Positions 10,283-19,340 of a stretch of 64,000 nt of DNA are shown here, in pieces. Source of the stretch: Proteus appendicitidis (GTDB lineage: Bacteria; Pseudomonadota; Gammaproteobacteria; Enterobacterales; Enterobacteriaceae); assembly GCF_030271835.1 (NCBI RefSeq), contig NZ_CP127389.1:2764001-2828000 (forward strand), read 5' to 3'. The notes under the pieces are model-generated. The model made no database searches. It was not told the DNA's origin and saw only the letters and a list, made by a program, of their open reading frames with translations. A program made the translations under genes and the position numbers. Position 1 is the first letter of the stretch, and every line of letters begins with the position of its first letter.

Positions 10283-10298
10283 ACGCAATCGTTTGCCA
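10283..10298 (-). promoter_or_regulatory. PurR-like box upstream of glyA
   Basis: The minus-strand sequence TGGCAAACGATTGCGT matches 13 of 16 positions of the PurR operator ACGCAAACGTTTGCGT, about 115 bp upstream of glyA. A TATAGT hexamer lies just upstream of it. glyA is a PurR target in E. coli. Confidence 0.6.
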
Positions 10299-10472
10299 TT
10301 CAACTATAACAGCAAATTATTACTTTTTAACAACCTCATTTTATCCTGTGCTTATTCCTCTTTTTGAGGCGCATCTCGCCTTATTTTGCAAACACCCCGC
10401 ATCATTCTCTAAGAATTGAGATTTTTTGTTAAAAAATAAAAACAGAGATTTACAAAATAATCAAAAAGAGAT

Positions 10473-10495
10473 AAGTTGCATATAAAATGCAATTT
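10473..10495 (+). promoter_or_regulatory. NsrR-like operator of hmpA
   Basis: AAGTTGCAT and ATGCAATTT form an 11-1-11 type palindrome 41 bp before the hmpA start. It matches the NsrR consensus (AAGATGCAT half-sites) known to repress hmp in enterobacteria until NO destroys the NsrR cluster. Confidence 0.75.
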
Positions 10496-10536
10496 ATAAA
10501 AATTCACAATAAACTGAAAATTTTTCAGGAGCAATT

Positions 10537-11736
10537 ATGTTAGATGCACAAACTATCGCGACAATTAAATCAACCATTCCCCTTATTGCTAAAACAGGTC
10601 CTGCATTAACCGCCCATTTTTATGATCGAATGTTTTCTCGCCATCCAGAGTTAAAAGATATTTTCACCATGAGCCATCAAAGCAGTGGTGCACAACGTGA
10701 AGCCTTATTTAATGCAATATGCGCTTATGCAACGAATATTGAAAACTTAGCTACTATTTTGCCTGCCGTTGAAAAAATTGCACAAAAGCACGTCAGTTTA
10801 AATATTCTTCCTGAACACTATCCCATCGTCGGTGAAAACTTATTAGCAACAATTGATGAAATGTTTAATCCTGGGCAAGAAGTGTTAGATGCTTGGGGAG
10901 AGGCTTATCAAATATTGTCTGATGTCTTTATTAATCGTGAAGAACAAATTTATCAACAAAAAGAACAAACAAATGGAGGTTGGAGAGGATTACGGAACTT
11001 TAAAGTTAAACATAAAATAAAACAAAGTGATGTAATTACTAGTTTTGAATTAGAGCCTGAAGATGGGCTTGCTGTTACTCCTTATCAAGCAGGGCAATAT
11101 GTAAGTCTTTATATCCGTGATGAACATCTTGAAAACCAAGAAATACGTCAATATTCATTAACTCAATCTTCAAATAATAAAACCTATCGCATCGCAGTAA
11201 AACGCGAAGATAAAGGCATTTTATCGAATTTTCTTCATGACCATGTTCAAGAAGGTGATACTTTACAAGTCGCCGCACCAGGGGGCGATTTCTATTTAGA
11301 TGTGTCACCAACAACACCAGTAACCTTAATTTCAGCAGGTGTGGGCTTAACACCAATGCTATCCATGTTACACACGCTTTCAGCTCATCAAGCTAATATT
11401 AATTGGTTACATGCGGCCGAACATGGTGGAGTCCATGCTTTTAAAGATGAAGTTAATCAAGTCGGCACTCAACTTTCACACTATCAACAAGCGATATGGT
11501 ATCGCACACCACGTTCTGAAGACGTGCAAAATAAAGATTATCAATTCGAAGGCTTAATGACATTAAAACAAGTTGAAGATTGGTTAGCTATTCCTGATAT
11601 GCATTTCTATTTTTGTGGTCCTTTACCTTTTATGCAATCTGTTGCTAAGCAACTTATTGAATTAGGTATTAATAGTGACAAACTTCATTATGAGTGCTTT
11701 GGTCCTCATGCTGTTATTACACAAGATTTACAGTAA
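10537..11736 (+). CDS. hmpA: HmpA, flavohaemoglobin nitric oxide dioxygenase
   Basis: 399 residues (396 in E. coli). An N-terminal globin domain (1-138) carries the distal Tyr29 and proximal His85; a ferredoxin-reductase-type FAD domain with RQYSLT and an NAD domain with SAGVGLTPML and FYFCGPLPFM follow. It oxidises NO to nitrate using O2 and NAD(P)H. It has an NsrR-like operator upstream and its own terminator downstream. Confidence 0.97.
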   Translation: MLDAQTIATIKSTIPLIAKTGPALTAHFYDRMFSRHPELKDIFTMSHQSSGAQREALFNAICAYATNIENLATILPAVEKIAQKHVSLNILPEHYPIVGENLLATIDEMFNPGQEVLDAWGEAYQILSDVFINREEQIYQQKEQTNGGWRGLRNFKVKHKIKQSDVITSFELEPEDGLAVTPYQAGQYVSLYIRDEHLENQEIRQYSLTQSSNNKTYRIAVKREDKGILSNFLHDHVQEGDTLQVAAPGGDFYLDVSPTTPVTLISAGVGLTPMLSMLHTLSAHQANINWLHAAEHGGVHAFKDEVNQVGTQLSHYQQAIWYRTPRSEDVQNKDYQFEGLMTLKQVEDWLAIPDMHFYFCGPLPFMQSVAKQLIELGINSDKLHYECFGPHAVITQDLQ

Positions 11737-11774
11737 AAATACGTTCATGAAAGTCCAATTTTAAATTGAATAAA

Positions 11775-11811
11775 AAAAGCGCTGATAACGTTATATTTAT
11801 CAGCGCTTTTA
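11775..11811. terminator. Bidirectional terminator after hmpA
   Basis: AAAAGCGCTGATAA (11775-11788) and TTATCAGCGCTTTT (11797-11810) form a perfect 14-bp stem with a short loop, with A and T tracts on the two sides. It lies between the convergent hmpA and the membrane-protein gene. Confidence 0.9.
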
Positions 11812-11830
11812 TTGGTTATTTCACTACTTT

Positions 11831-12478
11831 TTATGATCGATATTTTTTTTCAATCGCAGCAGGAATAACATGATCTTTAGCAGAAAAACCGTACCAAATA
11901 ACACTAATTAAACAGAGCGTATAACCAAATAATTCACAGCCCTCTTCCACCATGTTTTTAACAGTTCGGTTATAATCCTCGCCCAATAATTTATGCCACA
12001 GTATTCCCATACCAAATAAACGTGAGAACAGTAAAACGCATAATAGACCAGCAACTAACATTCCATGGCTTGGGTGAGTAATAAAGTGAATTAAGCCTTT
12101 TAACGTTTTCTTGCCTTCTCTAATCGCAATAGCAATACAAATAAACGTTACTGTGAGCGCAAACCAAACCCACGATCCGTGTGCAATCTGATCAAATACA
12201 CCATCTAACTCACGGATTAAAATACACAAGAAAAAGCCCATAATAAGCGTGAATGCTCCCTGTTGTTCACTTCCTTGGCACGCTTTAACAAAAAAGAATA
12301 AGCAAATCATGGCAACGATAATTTCTTGGCCTAATTCAGTTACCGACGTTTCAGAAATACCATTATCAAAAACCAAAATATCAAGAAAAATAAATCCTGT
12401 CGTGATAGCGATTAACACTGCTGCACATAAAAATAAAGCGAGACGCTTTAATAAATAAGTAAACACTATTTTGCCCAT
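11831..12478 (-). CDS. Multi-pass inner-membrane protein of unknown function
   Basis: 215 residues with about six hydrophobic segments (near 8-35, 53-64, 75-88, 101-118, 137-157 and 187-199). Acidic residues occur around membrane segments (ITELGQEIIVAM-like and MVEEGCELFGY). I do not recognise the family. It stands alone between the hmpA and glnB terminators and has no partner gene that would point to a role. Confidence 0.75.
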   Translation of the reverse strand: MGKIVFTYLLKRLALFLCAAVLIAITTGFIFLDILVFDNGISETSVTELGQEIIVAMICLFFFVKACQGSEQQGAFTLIMGFFLCILIRELDGVFDQIAHGSWVWFALTVTFICIAIAIREGKKTLKGLIHFITHPSHGMLVAGLLCVLLFSRLFGMGILWHKLLGEDYNRTVKNMVEEGCELFGYTLCLISVIWYGFSAKDHVIPAAIEKKYRS

Positions 12479-12661
12479 ACCTTAATGATTTTTTAATGTT
12501 GATGATAATAACTTTCCTTAAAAGTTATTGAATAACATTTTGTGCCTTAAAGTTTATGAAAAATAGTAAAATAAATTGCTTAGAATCATCAATAGACTTG
12601 TATAAGATATAAATAGCATTATAGGTGAAACATTAAAAAATTAATTATGCGCAAAAAAAAG

Positions 12662-12700
12662 AAAAAGCCCGATATTTTGATTAAAAAATATCGGGCTTTA
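12662..12700 (-). terminator. glnB terminator
   Basis: On the minus strand AAAGCCCGATATTTT (12685-12699) pairs with AAAATATCGGGCTTT, followed by TTC and A/T-rich sequence; the stem is about 15 bp. It lies 45 bp after the glnB stop. Confidence 0.85.
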
Positions 12701-12744
12701 ATAAAACTGAGAAATATAATTATTTGGCTTAAGTTAATTAATAA

Positions 12745-13095
<351 letters not shown>

Positions 13096-13098
13096 CTA

Positions 13099-14715
13099 TT
13101 ACCAGTTGTGGCGACCAAAACCGCTTGTAATTGGGTATCTGCGATCTTTACCAAAATTACGACTTGTAATACGTGGCCCTACAGGGGCTTGACGTCGCTT
13201 ATATTCATTAATATCGACTAATTTTATCACTTTACGGACTGTCGCTTCATCAAATCCTGCTGCAACTAAATCAGATACAGATTTATCTTGCTCAACATAA
13301 CCTTCAAGAATAGCATCCAGAATGTCATAAGGAGGTAAATTATCTTGGTCTGTTTGCCCCGGTGCTAGTTCTGCTGATGGTGGTCTATCAATAACGCGCT
13401 GAGGAATAGCCGGTGAAAGTGTATTACGATATTTAGAAAGCTCGAAAACCAACGTTTTAGGTACATCTTTTAAGACATCAAAACCACCCGCCATATCACC
13501 ATACAATGTAGAATATCCCACTGCTGATTCACTTTTATTGCTTGTGGTTAACACTAAACGACGGCGTTTATTCGACATTGCCATCAAAATAACCGCACGA
13601 CAACGAGCTTGTAGATTTTCTTCTGTGGTATCTGCAACAGTATCTTTAAACATAGGCGCAAGTTGAGCCATAAAAGCATCAAACATGGGTTCAATAGAAA
13701 CCGTATCAAACTCAACACCTAATAAATCCGCTTGTTCTTTTGCATCATGAATACTCATTTCTGATGTATAACGAAATGGCATCATAACAGCTTGAACACT
13801 CTCTTTGCCTAAGGCATCAGCTGCGATAGCAACCGTTAATCCAGAGTCAATACCACCAGATAATCCTAGAATTGCCCCTTTAAAGCCGTTTTTAATCACA
13901 TAATCACGCGTTGCAAGCACTAACGCTTGATAAACTTGCGCTAAAGGTGAAAGTTCCGGGGCAGGATCTGCCATCGGAACAATATTCAATTCGTCAAATT
14001 CAACGATAGTAGTTTGTTCATCAAATGCAGCTAAACGATGCGTAATAGTACCGCGTTCATCAAATACTTTTGAACAACCATCAAATACCAACTCATCTTG
14101 ACCACCAATTTGGTTAAGATAAATCACGGGAAGGTGTGTTCTTTGGCAATGTTCTTTAATGAGCTGTGTACGAACATGCGGTTTTTCACGGTTATAAGGT
14201 GATGCATTAATCGATAGAACGAGATCAGCGCCCGCTTGTTTTAATGCATCGATAGGCTCATTGATCCAGATATCTTCACAAATTAACAAACCTAGGTGAT
14301 AACCTTTAAATGGCACCACACAGCGTTCATTTCCTTGTTGGAAATAACGCTTTTCATCAAACACACCATAATTAGGTAATTGTTGTTTGAAATAACGCGC
14401 TTGTAATTCACCTTTATAGAAAAATGAAAGTGCGTTGTAAATTTTGCCGTTTTGCCACCAAGGATGTCCAACAACAATCGCCGTTTTTTTACTTGCTTGT
14501 TCTAAACGCGTAAGTTGTGTTTCACAACGCTGTTGGAAATCAGGACGAAATAGCAGATCTTCAGGAGAGTAACCGCATAAAGCCAACTCAGAGAACATAA
14601 CCAAATCGGTCTCTTCTTGTGCTTTAACGGTAGATAACATGCGTTCACAGTTACCTTCAATATCGCCAACAACCCAATTAAGTTGAGCCATGGTGAGTTT
14701 TAGTTTACGACTCAT
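13099..14715 (-). CDS. nadE: NadE, glutamine-dependent NAD+ synthetase
   Basis: 538 residues. An N-terminal nitrilase-type glutaminase domain (about 1-250, with LLICEDIW at the catalytic cysteine) is fused to an NAD synthase domain with the P-loop LSGGIDSG. This long form takes NH3 from glutamine, unlike the roughly 275-residue NH3-dependent enzyme of E. coli. The ATG at 14715 was preferred because a longer start at 14745 lacks a ribosome site. It lies between glrR and glnB, where E. coli has no nadE. Confidence 0.93.
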   Translation of the reverse strand: MSRKLKLTMAQLNWVVGDIEGNCERMLSTVKAQEETDLVMFSELALCGYSPEDLLFRPDFQQRCETQLTRLEQASKKTAIVVGHPWWQNGKIYNALSFFYKGELQARYFKQQLPNYGVFDEKRYFQQGNERCVVPFKGYHLGLLICEDIWINEPIDALKQAGADLVLSINASPYNREKPHVRTQLIKEHCQRTHLPVIYLNQIGGQDELVFDGCSKVFDERGTITHRLAAFDEQTTIVEFDELNIVPMADPAPELSPLAQVYQALVLATRDYVIKNGFKGAILGLSGGIDSGLTVAIAADALGKESVQAVMMPFRYTSEMSIHDAKEQADLLGVEFDTVSIEPMFDAFMAQLAPMFKDTVADTTEENLQARCRAVILMAMSNKRRRLVLTTSNKSESAVGYSTLYGDMAGGFDVLKDVPKTLVFELSKYRNTLSPAIPQRVIDRPPSAELAPGQTDQDNLPPYDILDAILEGYVEQDKSVSDLVAAGFDEATVRKVIKLVDINEYKRRQAPVGPRITSRNFGKDRRYPITSGFGRHNW

Positions 14716-14788
14716 AAAAATTAGTCTCTCCGCTATCTTCCGCATAAAAGGAAAGTTAGTTTAAAAATATATTCGTTATCTGAAAAGG

Positions 14789-16126
14789 TTATTCTTTAAA
14801 ATCATTCGCATCTAGCTCATGACGAGATAACAATTTATAAAACTCAGTTCGATTGCGCCCAGCCATACGTGCGGCTTGGGTCACATTGCCTTTTGTCATT
14901 TGCAAAAGTTTTCTCAAATAGGTCATTTCAAAATGTCCTCTCGCTTCTGCAAAGGTGGGCAGTGCCGTATTTTCACCTTGTAATGCCTGTGTTACAAGCG
15001 CTTCACTGATCACGGGTGCAGTTGTTAACGCTACACATTGCTCAATAACGTTAACCAATTGACGCACATTACCCGGCCAGCTTGCTGTCATTAAGCATTT
15101 CATGGCATCGGTTGAAAAGCTTCGAACAAAAGGTTTATGGCGTTTAGCAGACTCTCTCAATAAGTGATTAGCAAGAATAGGAATATCTTCAGCTCGTTCA
15201 CTTAATGTCGGAATACGTAAGTTAACCACATTTAAACGATAGAACAGATCTTCTCGAAATTCATTACGCTCCATCGCTTTAGGTAAATCACGATGCGTTG
15301 CAGAAAGAATTCGTACATCAATATCAATATCGCGATTACTGCCTAATGGGCGAACTTTTCGCTCTTGTAAAACACGTAATAACTTAACTTGCAATGCCAT
15401 TGGCATATCGCCAATTTCATCTAAAAATAATGTGCCACCTTCAGCAGCTTGAAATAGACCTTCACGGCTACTCACCGCGCCTGTAAAAGCACCTTTCGCA
15501 TGACCAAATAATTCAGACTCTAGAAGTTGCTCAGGCAACGCACCACAGTTAATGGCAATAAACGGTTTTTTCGCTCTAGGGCTTGCGCGATGGATAGCTT
15601 GAGCAAGGACTTCTTTACCCGTACCACTTTGACCATTGATAAGTACACTGACATCAGATTGGGCGACTAACTTTGCTTGTTCTAATAAACGTAGCATTTG
15701 TGGGCTACGAGTCACGATATCTTTTGACCATTCTTCATCTGAAACAATAGTCACAAGCTCCAGTGCTTCATCAATCGCTTTATAAAGTGCGTCTCTATCA
15801 ACGGGTTTGGTTAAAAAGCTAAATACACCTTGCTGTGTTGCGGCCACTGCGTCAGGAATAGAGCCATGAGCCGTAAGAATGATAACAGGCATGCCCGGCT
15901 GCTGGCGTTGTATTTCAGCAAACAGCGCCATACCATCCATTTCATCCATTCGGAGATCGCTAATAACAAGGTCTATTTTTTCTTTTAAGAGAAGTTTTAG
16001 TGCTTCTTGTCCACTTTCAGCGGTGAAGATATGAAAACCTTCACTTGTTAATCGCATACCAAGTAACTTTAATAACCCAGGATCGTCATCGACAAGTAAA
16101 AGATTTGCTGATTTATGGCCAGCCAT
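14789..16126 (-). CDS. glrR: GlrR, sigma54-dependent response regulator
   Basis: 445 residues (444 in E. coli). It has a receiver domain with LLVDDDPG and ISDLRMDE (phospho-Asp), an AAA+ sigma54 activator domain with Walker A GQSGTGKE and the GAFTGA loop, and a C-terminal Fis-type HTH ending NRTEFYKLLSRHELDANDFKE. The ATG at 16126 has AGGAG 7 bases upstream; the ATG two codons earlier is too close to it. It activates glmY, whose upstream region carries three candidate GlrR sites. Confidence 0.97.
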   Translation of the reverse strand: MAGHKSANLLLVDDDPGLLKLLGMRLTSEGFHIFTAESGQEALKLLLKEKIDLVISDLRMDEMDGMALFAEIQRQQPGMPVIILTAHGSIPDAVAATQQGVFSFLTKPVDRDALYKAIDEALELVTIVSDEEWSKDIVTRSPQMLRLLEQAKLVAQSDVSVLINGQSGTGKEVLAQAIHRASPRAKKPFIAINCGALPEQLLESELFGHAKGAFTGAVSSREGLFQAAEGGTLFLDEIGDMPMALQVKLLRVLQERKVRPLGSNRDIDIDVRILSATHRDLPKAMERNEFREDLFYRLNVVNLRIPTLSERAEDIPILANHLLRESAKRHKPFVRSFSTDAMKCLMTASWPGNVRQLVNVIEQCVALTTAPVISEALVTQALQGENTALPTFAEARGHFEMTYLRKLLQMTKGNVTQAARMAGRNRTEFYKLLSRHELDANDFKE

Positions 16127-16137
16127 GCACATTCTCC

Positions 16138-17202
16138 TTATTTAGAACCTGCTTCAGTCAGTTTTGAGCTTTGCGTGTCAGTATCAGTTTTGACAGGTTC
16201 TGGTTTTACCGTCTCGGGCTTCGTAGATTCTGGTTTTGAAGGCTCTGGTTTAACCACTGTTGCAGGAGGTTGTTTTTCCTCGCCCTTTGGCTTTTCTGTT
16301 ATCGATTGCGGCGAAACGGGTTTTTCAGTTGTTTTTTCAACCGTTGGCTTTTCAGCAACAGTTTTTTCAGTAATAGTTTTTTCAGTAACAGGTTTCTCTG
16401 TATTCGCTGTTTCTGTAGATGTTGCTGTTGCGCTCTCGGTTAAATCTTCATTTTGCGATAACGAATCAACAGAACCACTCTGTTTTCTATTCGATAACTG
16501 CCGCTCAATTTGAGTCAGGCTTTCAAGCTTTTTCAGGGTGATATTCAGCTCATGCTGTAGCGTATTATTCTCTTTTCTTAGCATATCAATTCTATTATCT
16601 GTATCTGTAGTTAGACGACGATAACGATTCTTTTCTTCTGCTAAAGAGAGCATAAGCGTTTGGTTCTCAATCCATGTCGATAGTAGAACTCGCATGGAAC
16701 TCGGAAATTGTAATTTATAGCTTTCTAATAATACTAATTGTGTTCGACGATCGGCAATCGTCATTCCTGCACGTTCTAATAAAATACTTTTATAAAATGC
16801 ATCATCCCAACCAGTAACAACAACACTACTAGCTTGGCGTTGTGCTTCTGTTGTCATTATGCGGTTTGTACATTCAATGACACGTAACCAATAAAGCGCG
16901 TTATTGATGCCTTCATCATAAAAGGAGCTTAATGTTTTACATTCAGCCCAACGATAATCAATCGTTTTTTGTTTAACAACGGGGATTTCTGGCTCTGGCT
17001 CTTGTGCCTCAGTGAGCGACTTTGGTGTACACCCTGAAAGAACCAGTGGAAGCATAATAAACAAGAAACACTGCTTCCAATTTAATGCGATTTTTCTAGT
17101 TGATGCAGGGGCCATAGATAACACTTCAATACCAAGCATCTTCTTATTTGTTTTTTTATATTCATGATGAGGAGATGCTTGTTTTTGTGACCTGATTTGC
17201 AT
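16138..17202 (-). CDS. qseG: QseG (YfhG) lipoprotein with an unusual repetitive tail
   Basis: 354 residues against 237 in E. coli QseG. The core matches it: lipobox LVLSGC with the lipidated Cys at 58, NALYWLRVIECTNRIM, and the coiled-coil segment LQHELNITLKKLESLTQIERQLSNRK. After about residue 245 comes a roughly 100-residue low-complexity tail of Lys/Glu/Pro/Thr repeats (EKPVTEK, EKTVAEKP, KPEPSKPES). The first 40 residues before the signal sequence are also unusually long; an internal start at Met22 or Met30 is possible. Its ATG overlaps the glrK stop (TAATG). Confidence 0.88.
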   Translation of the reverse strand: MQIRSQKQASPHHEYKKTNKKMLGIEVLSMAPASTRKIALNWKQCFLFIMLPLVLSGCTPKSLTEAQEPEPEIPVVKQKTIDYRWAECKTLSSFYDEGINNALYWLRVIECTNRIMTTEAQRQASSVVVTGWDDAFYKSILLERAGMTIADRRTQLVLLESYKLQFPSSMRVLLSTWIENQTLMLSLAEEKNRYRRLTTDTDNRIDMLRKENNTLQHELNITLKKLESLTQIERQLSNRKQSGSVDSLSQNEDLTESATATSTETANTEKPVTEKTITEKTVAEKPTVEKTTEKPVSPQSITEKPKGEEKQPPATVVKPEPSKPESTKPETVKPEPVKTDTDTQSSKLTEAGSK

Positions 17203-18650
17203 TATTTAATCTCAGAAAGTAGCGGTAATTCAATACGAAAACAGACATCTGCATAGTCAGAAGGAACAACTCTTAACTCACCTTCCATTCTTTTGATACA
17301 GTCATGAGCAATACTTAAACCTAAACCACTTCCTTTTACAGCCCCTTTGCGTAGCAAAGATCCTTGGAAAAAGGGTTCAAAAATCATTTTTTGTTCAGAT
17401 TCAGGTATAGGTGTTCCTTTATTGGCTATATCAATAACTATTTTCTGTTCAACTTGATAACTAGAGATCCAGATATTACCTGATTCAGCACCATAGTGCA
17501 CCGCATTCGAGTAGAGATTGTCGATAACCCGTGATAATAATGTCGCTTCTGCTCGACACGTAGTTAGATTAAGTGAAATTATCGTTTTAATATCTTTTGC
17601 TCTCGCGGGTAAACTGTGGGCTAATACCACATCATTTACTAAATCAGTCAAGTTAATTTCTTCGATTTGTTGAGGAACTTCAGAAAGTTTACGATTGTAA
17701 TCAAGCAGTTGTTCAATTAATAGCTGTAACTGCTTACTGCTATTATCGAGAATTGAAACGACTTCTTTTTGATCAAGCGTTAAAGGGCCTGCAACTTCAT
17801 CAGCTAATAATTCCGTACCTTCTCGCATACTGGCTAACGGTGTTTTTAACTCATGAGAGATATGACGCAAAAATTCATGGCGTTGTGATTCAAGCCATGC
17901 TAAACGCTCACTTAACCAAATAATACGTTGTGCTAATGAACGTAGTTCTCGTGGTCCTTGAAAAGTATCTAAATTATTACTGAGTGTTCGACCTTCACCT
18001 AATCGATTGATCATCTTCTCAATGCCTTTAACAGGACCAATAATCATTCGAGTAAATAACGCAATGAGGATCAAGCTGAAAACAAAAACGATAAGACTTT
18101 GCCAACCGAAATAGCGCCCCTTCTCAGCGATTGCCATTTGAAGTTGTTCACCACGGCTAAAAATAATCTCTTTGGTTAATACCACAATACGATTATTGGC
18201 ATAAGAGAACTGCTCTAAAGCTTGTTGCATCTCTTTTGTAGGTTCGCTGCTTTCGCATTGGATCAATTTTAGTTTTTCAAGTGAAGTATTAAGTACATCG
18301 GCTTCTTTCGATGCCGAAAGAGGAATAATGGTTTGCTGTAATGTTGAGAAGAGTTTGGTGTATTGCTGGTAGCGTTGCTGATACATATCATCATCGGTTT
18401 TATCTCTTAAAACACAATATCGACGATAATTCCCTTCCATTTCAATGGCTAGATTTCGCATCACTTCACTGCGTTCAGTATCTGCAAGTGCATTTTTATT
18501 AGTAATAGCCGCCTGATTACTTAGTTGATCAAGGCTTTGATAAGCCTGATAAGCAAGTACAAGTAAAGGTAATAGCACCATCCAAAATGCCATTATCACG
18601 AGCTGTCTTAAAGAACGAGGGAAAATACGCCACTTTTTCAATGAAATCAT
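17202..18650 (-). CDS. glrK: GlrK (QseE), sensor histidine kinase
   Basis: 482 residues (475 in E. coli). Membrane segments at about 17-36 and 183-203 bracket a periplasmic sensor domain, followed by HAMP, a HisKA domain with phospho-acceptor His266 (HISHELKTPL), and an ATPase domain with DNLYSNAVHYG and GSGLGLSIAHD. It phosphorylates GlrR. It is the first protein gene of the glrK-qseG-glrR cluster and lies directly downstream of glmY. Confidence 0.96.
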   Translation of the reverse strand: MISLKKWRIFPRSLRQLVIMAFWMVLLPLLVLAYQAYQSLDQLSNQAAITNKNALADTERSEVMRNLAIEMEGNYRRYCVLRDKTDDDMYQQRYQQYTKLFSTLQQTIIPLSASKEADVLNTSLEKLKLIQCESSEPTKEMQQALEQFSYANNRIVVLTKEIIFSRGEQLQMAIAEKGRYFGWQSLIVFVFSLILIALFTRMIIGPVKGIEKMINRLGEGRTLSNNLDTFQGPRELRSLAQRIIWLSERLAWLESQRHEFLRHISHELKTPLASMREGTELLADEVAGPLTLDQKEVVSILDNSSKQLQLLIEQLLDYNRKLSEVPQQIEEINLTDLVNDVVLAHSLPARAKDIKTIISLNLTTCRAEATLLSRVIDNLYSNAVHYGAESGNIWISSYQVEQKIVIDIANKGTPIPESEQKMIFEPFFQGSLLRKGAVKGSGLGLSIAHDCIKRMEGELRVVPSDYADVCFRIELPLLSEIK

Positions 18651-18774
18651 CTCAACACCTATTAGAGTAATGCGATGCTACATGACTTGATAACAAGAAA
18701 AAAGTCCGACATTGGGAAAATCAGGTAAGAGAACAAACACAAACGAGGAAATGCGACAGGCTCTAGAAGTGGGA

Positions 18775-19003
18775 GAGCGGAATATCTTATTGAGATATTC
18801 CGCTCGTCAATATTTCATCTCTTTTTTCTCTAAAAGAGAATGAAGGTGGTGCCTCACTCAACGTGTCGCCCTGTGTTTGATAAGGTCCGAAGACGAGTAT
18901 CGTGATGTTGGACGGTAGGCACCTTACTCTGGCGTCATTCCTGGCTTATGTGGTATGTTCCCACCCATATTGTGGACCGACATAAAAAGTTGAATGAGCA
19001 ACT
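18775..19003 (-). ncRNA. glmY: GlmY small RNA
   Basis: The minus-strand RNA beginning near 19003 (AGTTGCTCATTC) resembles the 5' end of enterobacterial GlmY. It shares blocks with the GlmY/GlmZ family: CAGGAATGACGCCAGAG, AAGGTGCC, CCGTCC and the 3' GTTGAGTGAGGCACC, whose GGTGCC/GGCACC segments pair (18846-18854 with 18916-18924). GlmY protects GlmZ by binding RapZ and so raises glmS expression. Its location between purL and glrK is the E. coli one. The 3' end is uncertain: I place it at the 13-bp hairpin 18775-18805, which lacks a good T-run. Confidence 0.85.
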
Positions 19004-19014
19004 GATTTATATAA

Positions 19015-19031
19015 TGCACAAGGCGTGCCAA
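19015..19031 (-). promoter_or_regulatory. sigma54 promoter of glmY
   Basis: On the minus strand TTGGCACGCCTTGTGCA has the -24 GG and -12 GC exactly 12 bases apart (consensus TGGCAC-N5-TTGCW). It ends about 12 bases before the predicted first base of GlmY. An AT-rich TATATAAA just downstream could serve an overlapping sigma70 promoter, as known in E. coli. Confidence 0.85.
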
Positions 19032-19136
19032 CTTTTAAATTTTTTATTTAACACACTGAAAATAAACAAAAAATAAAAACACCCCTCTAATATTTTATTT
19101 ATCACTCTTTTTTATCTAGTTATAAAACAACCAAGC

Positions 19137-19249
19137 TGTCTCCATATCCAGACAGAGTTACCCTAAATTTAATAATTATTTATATTTCAATGAATTAAGT
19201 GTCGCTAAAAAGAGACAAACAAAATGATAAGTGTCGCTGTTTTTACACA
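19137..19249 (-). promoter_or_regulatory. Three GlrR activator sites upstream of glmY
   Basis: TGTC-N10-GACA palindromes occur at 19137-19154 and 19200-19217 (both perfect), and TGTC-N10-CACA at 19232-19249 (one mismatch). They lie about 140, 205 and 240 bp upstream of the glmY start. E. coli glmY also carries three such GlrR sites. Confidence 0.82.
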
Positions 19250-19279
19250 ACAAGAAATAATTCCTTTATTATCAATATA

Positions 19280-19309
19280 ATAAAGCCTCTAACAATGTAG
19301 AGGCTTTAT
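19280..19309 (-). terminator. purL terminator
   Basis: AAAGCCTCTA (19282-19291) pairs with TAGAGGCTTT (19298-19307), 32 bp after the purL stop. It is followed on the minus strand by an A/T tract. It separates purL from the glmY regulatory region. Confidence 0.8.
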
Positions 19310-19340
19310 GTATTTATCTCTAAGACAATATTACATTTGA

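Noticed and set aside
16115..16513. Plus-strand ORF of 132 residues rich in FSV repeats
   Set aside because: It is the antisense shadow of the Lys/Glu/Pro/Thr repeat tail of qseG; it has no ribosome site and the other strand encodes a conserved protein.
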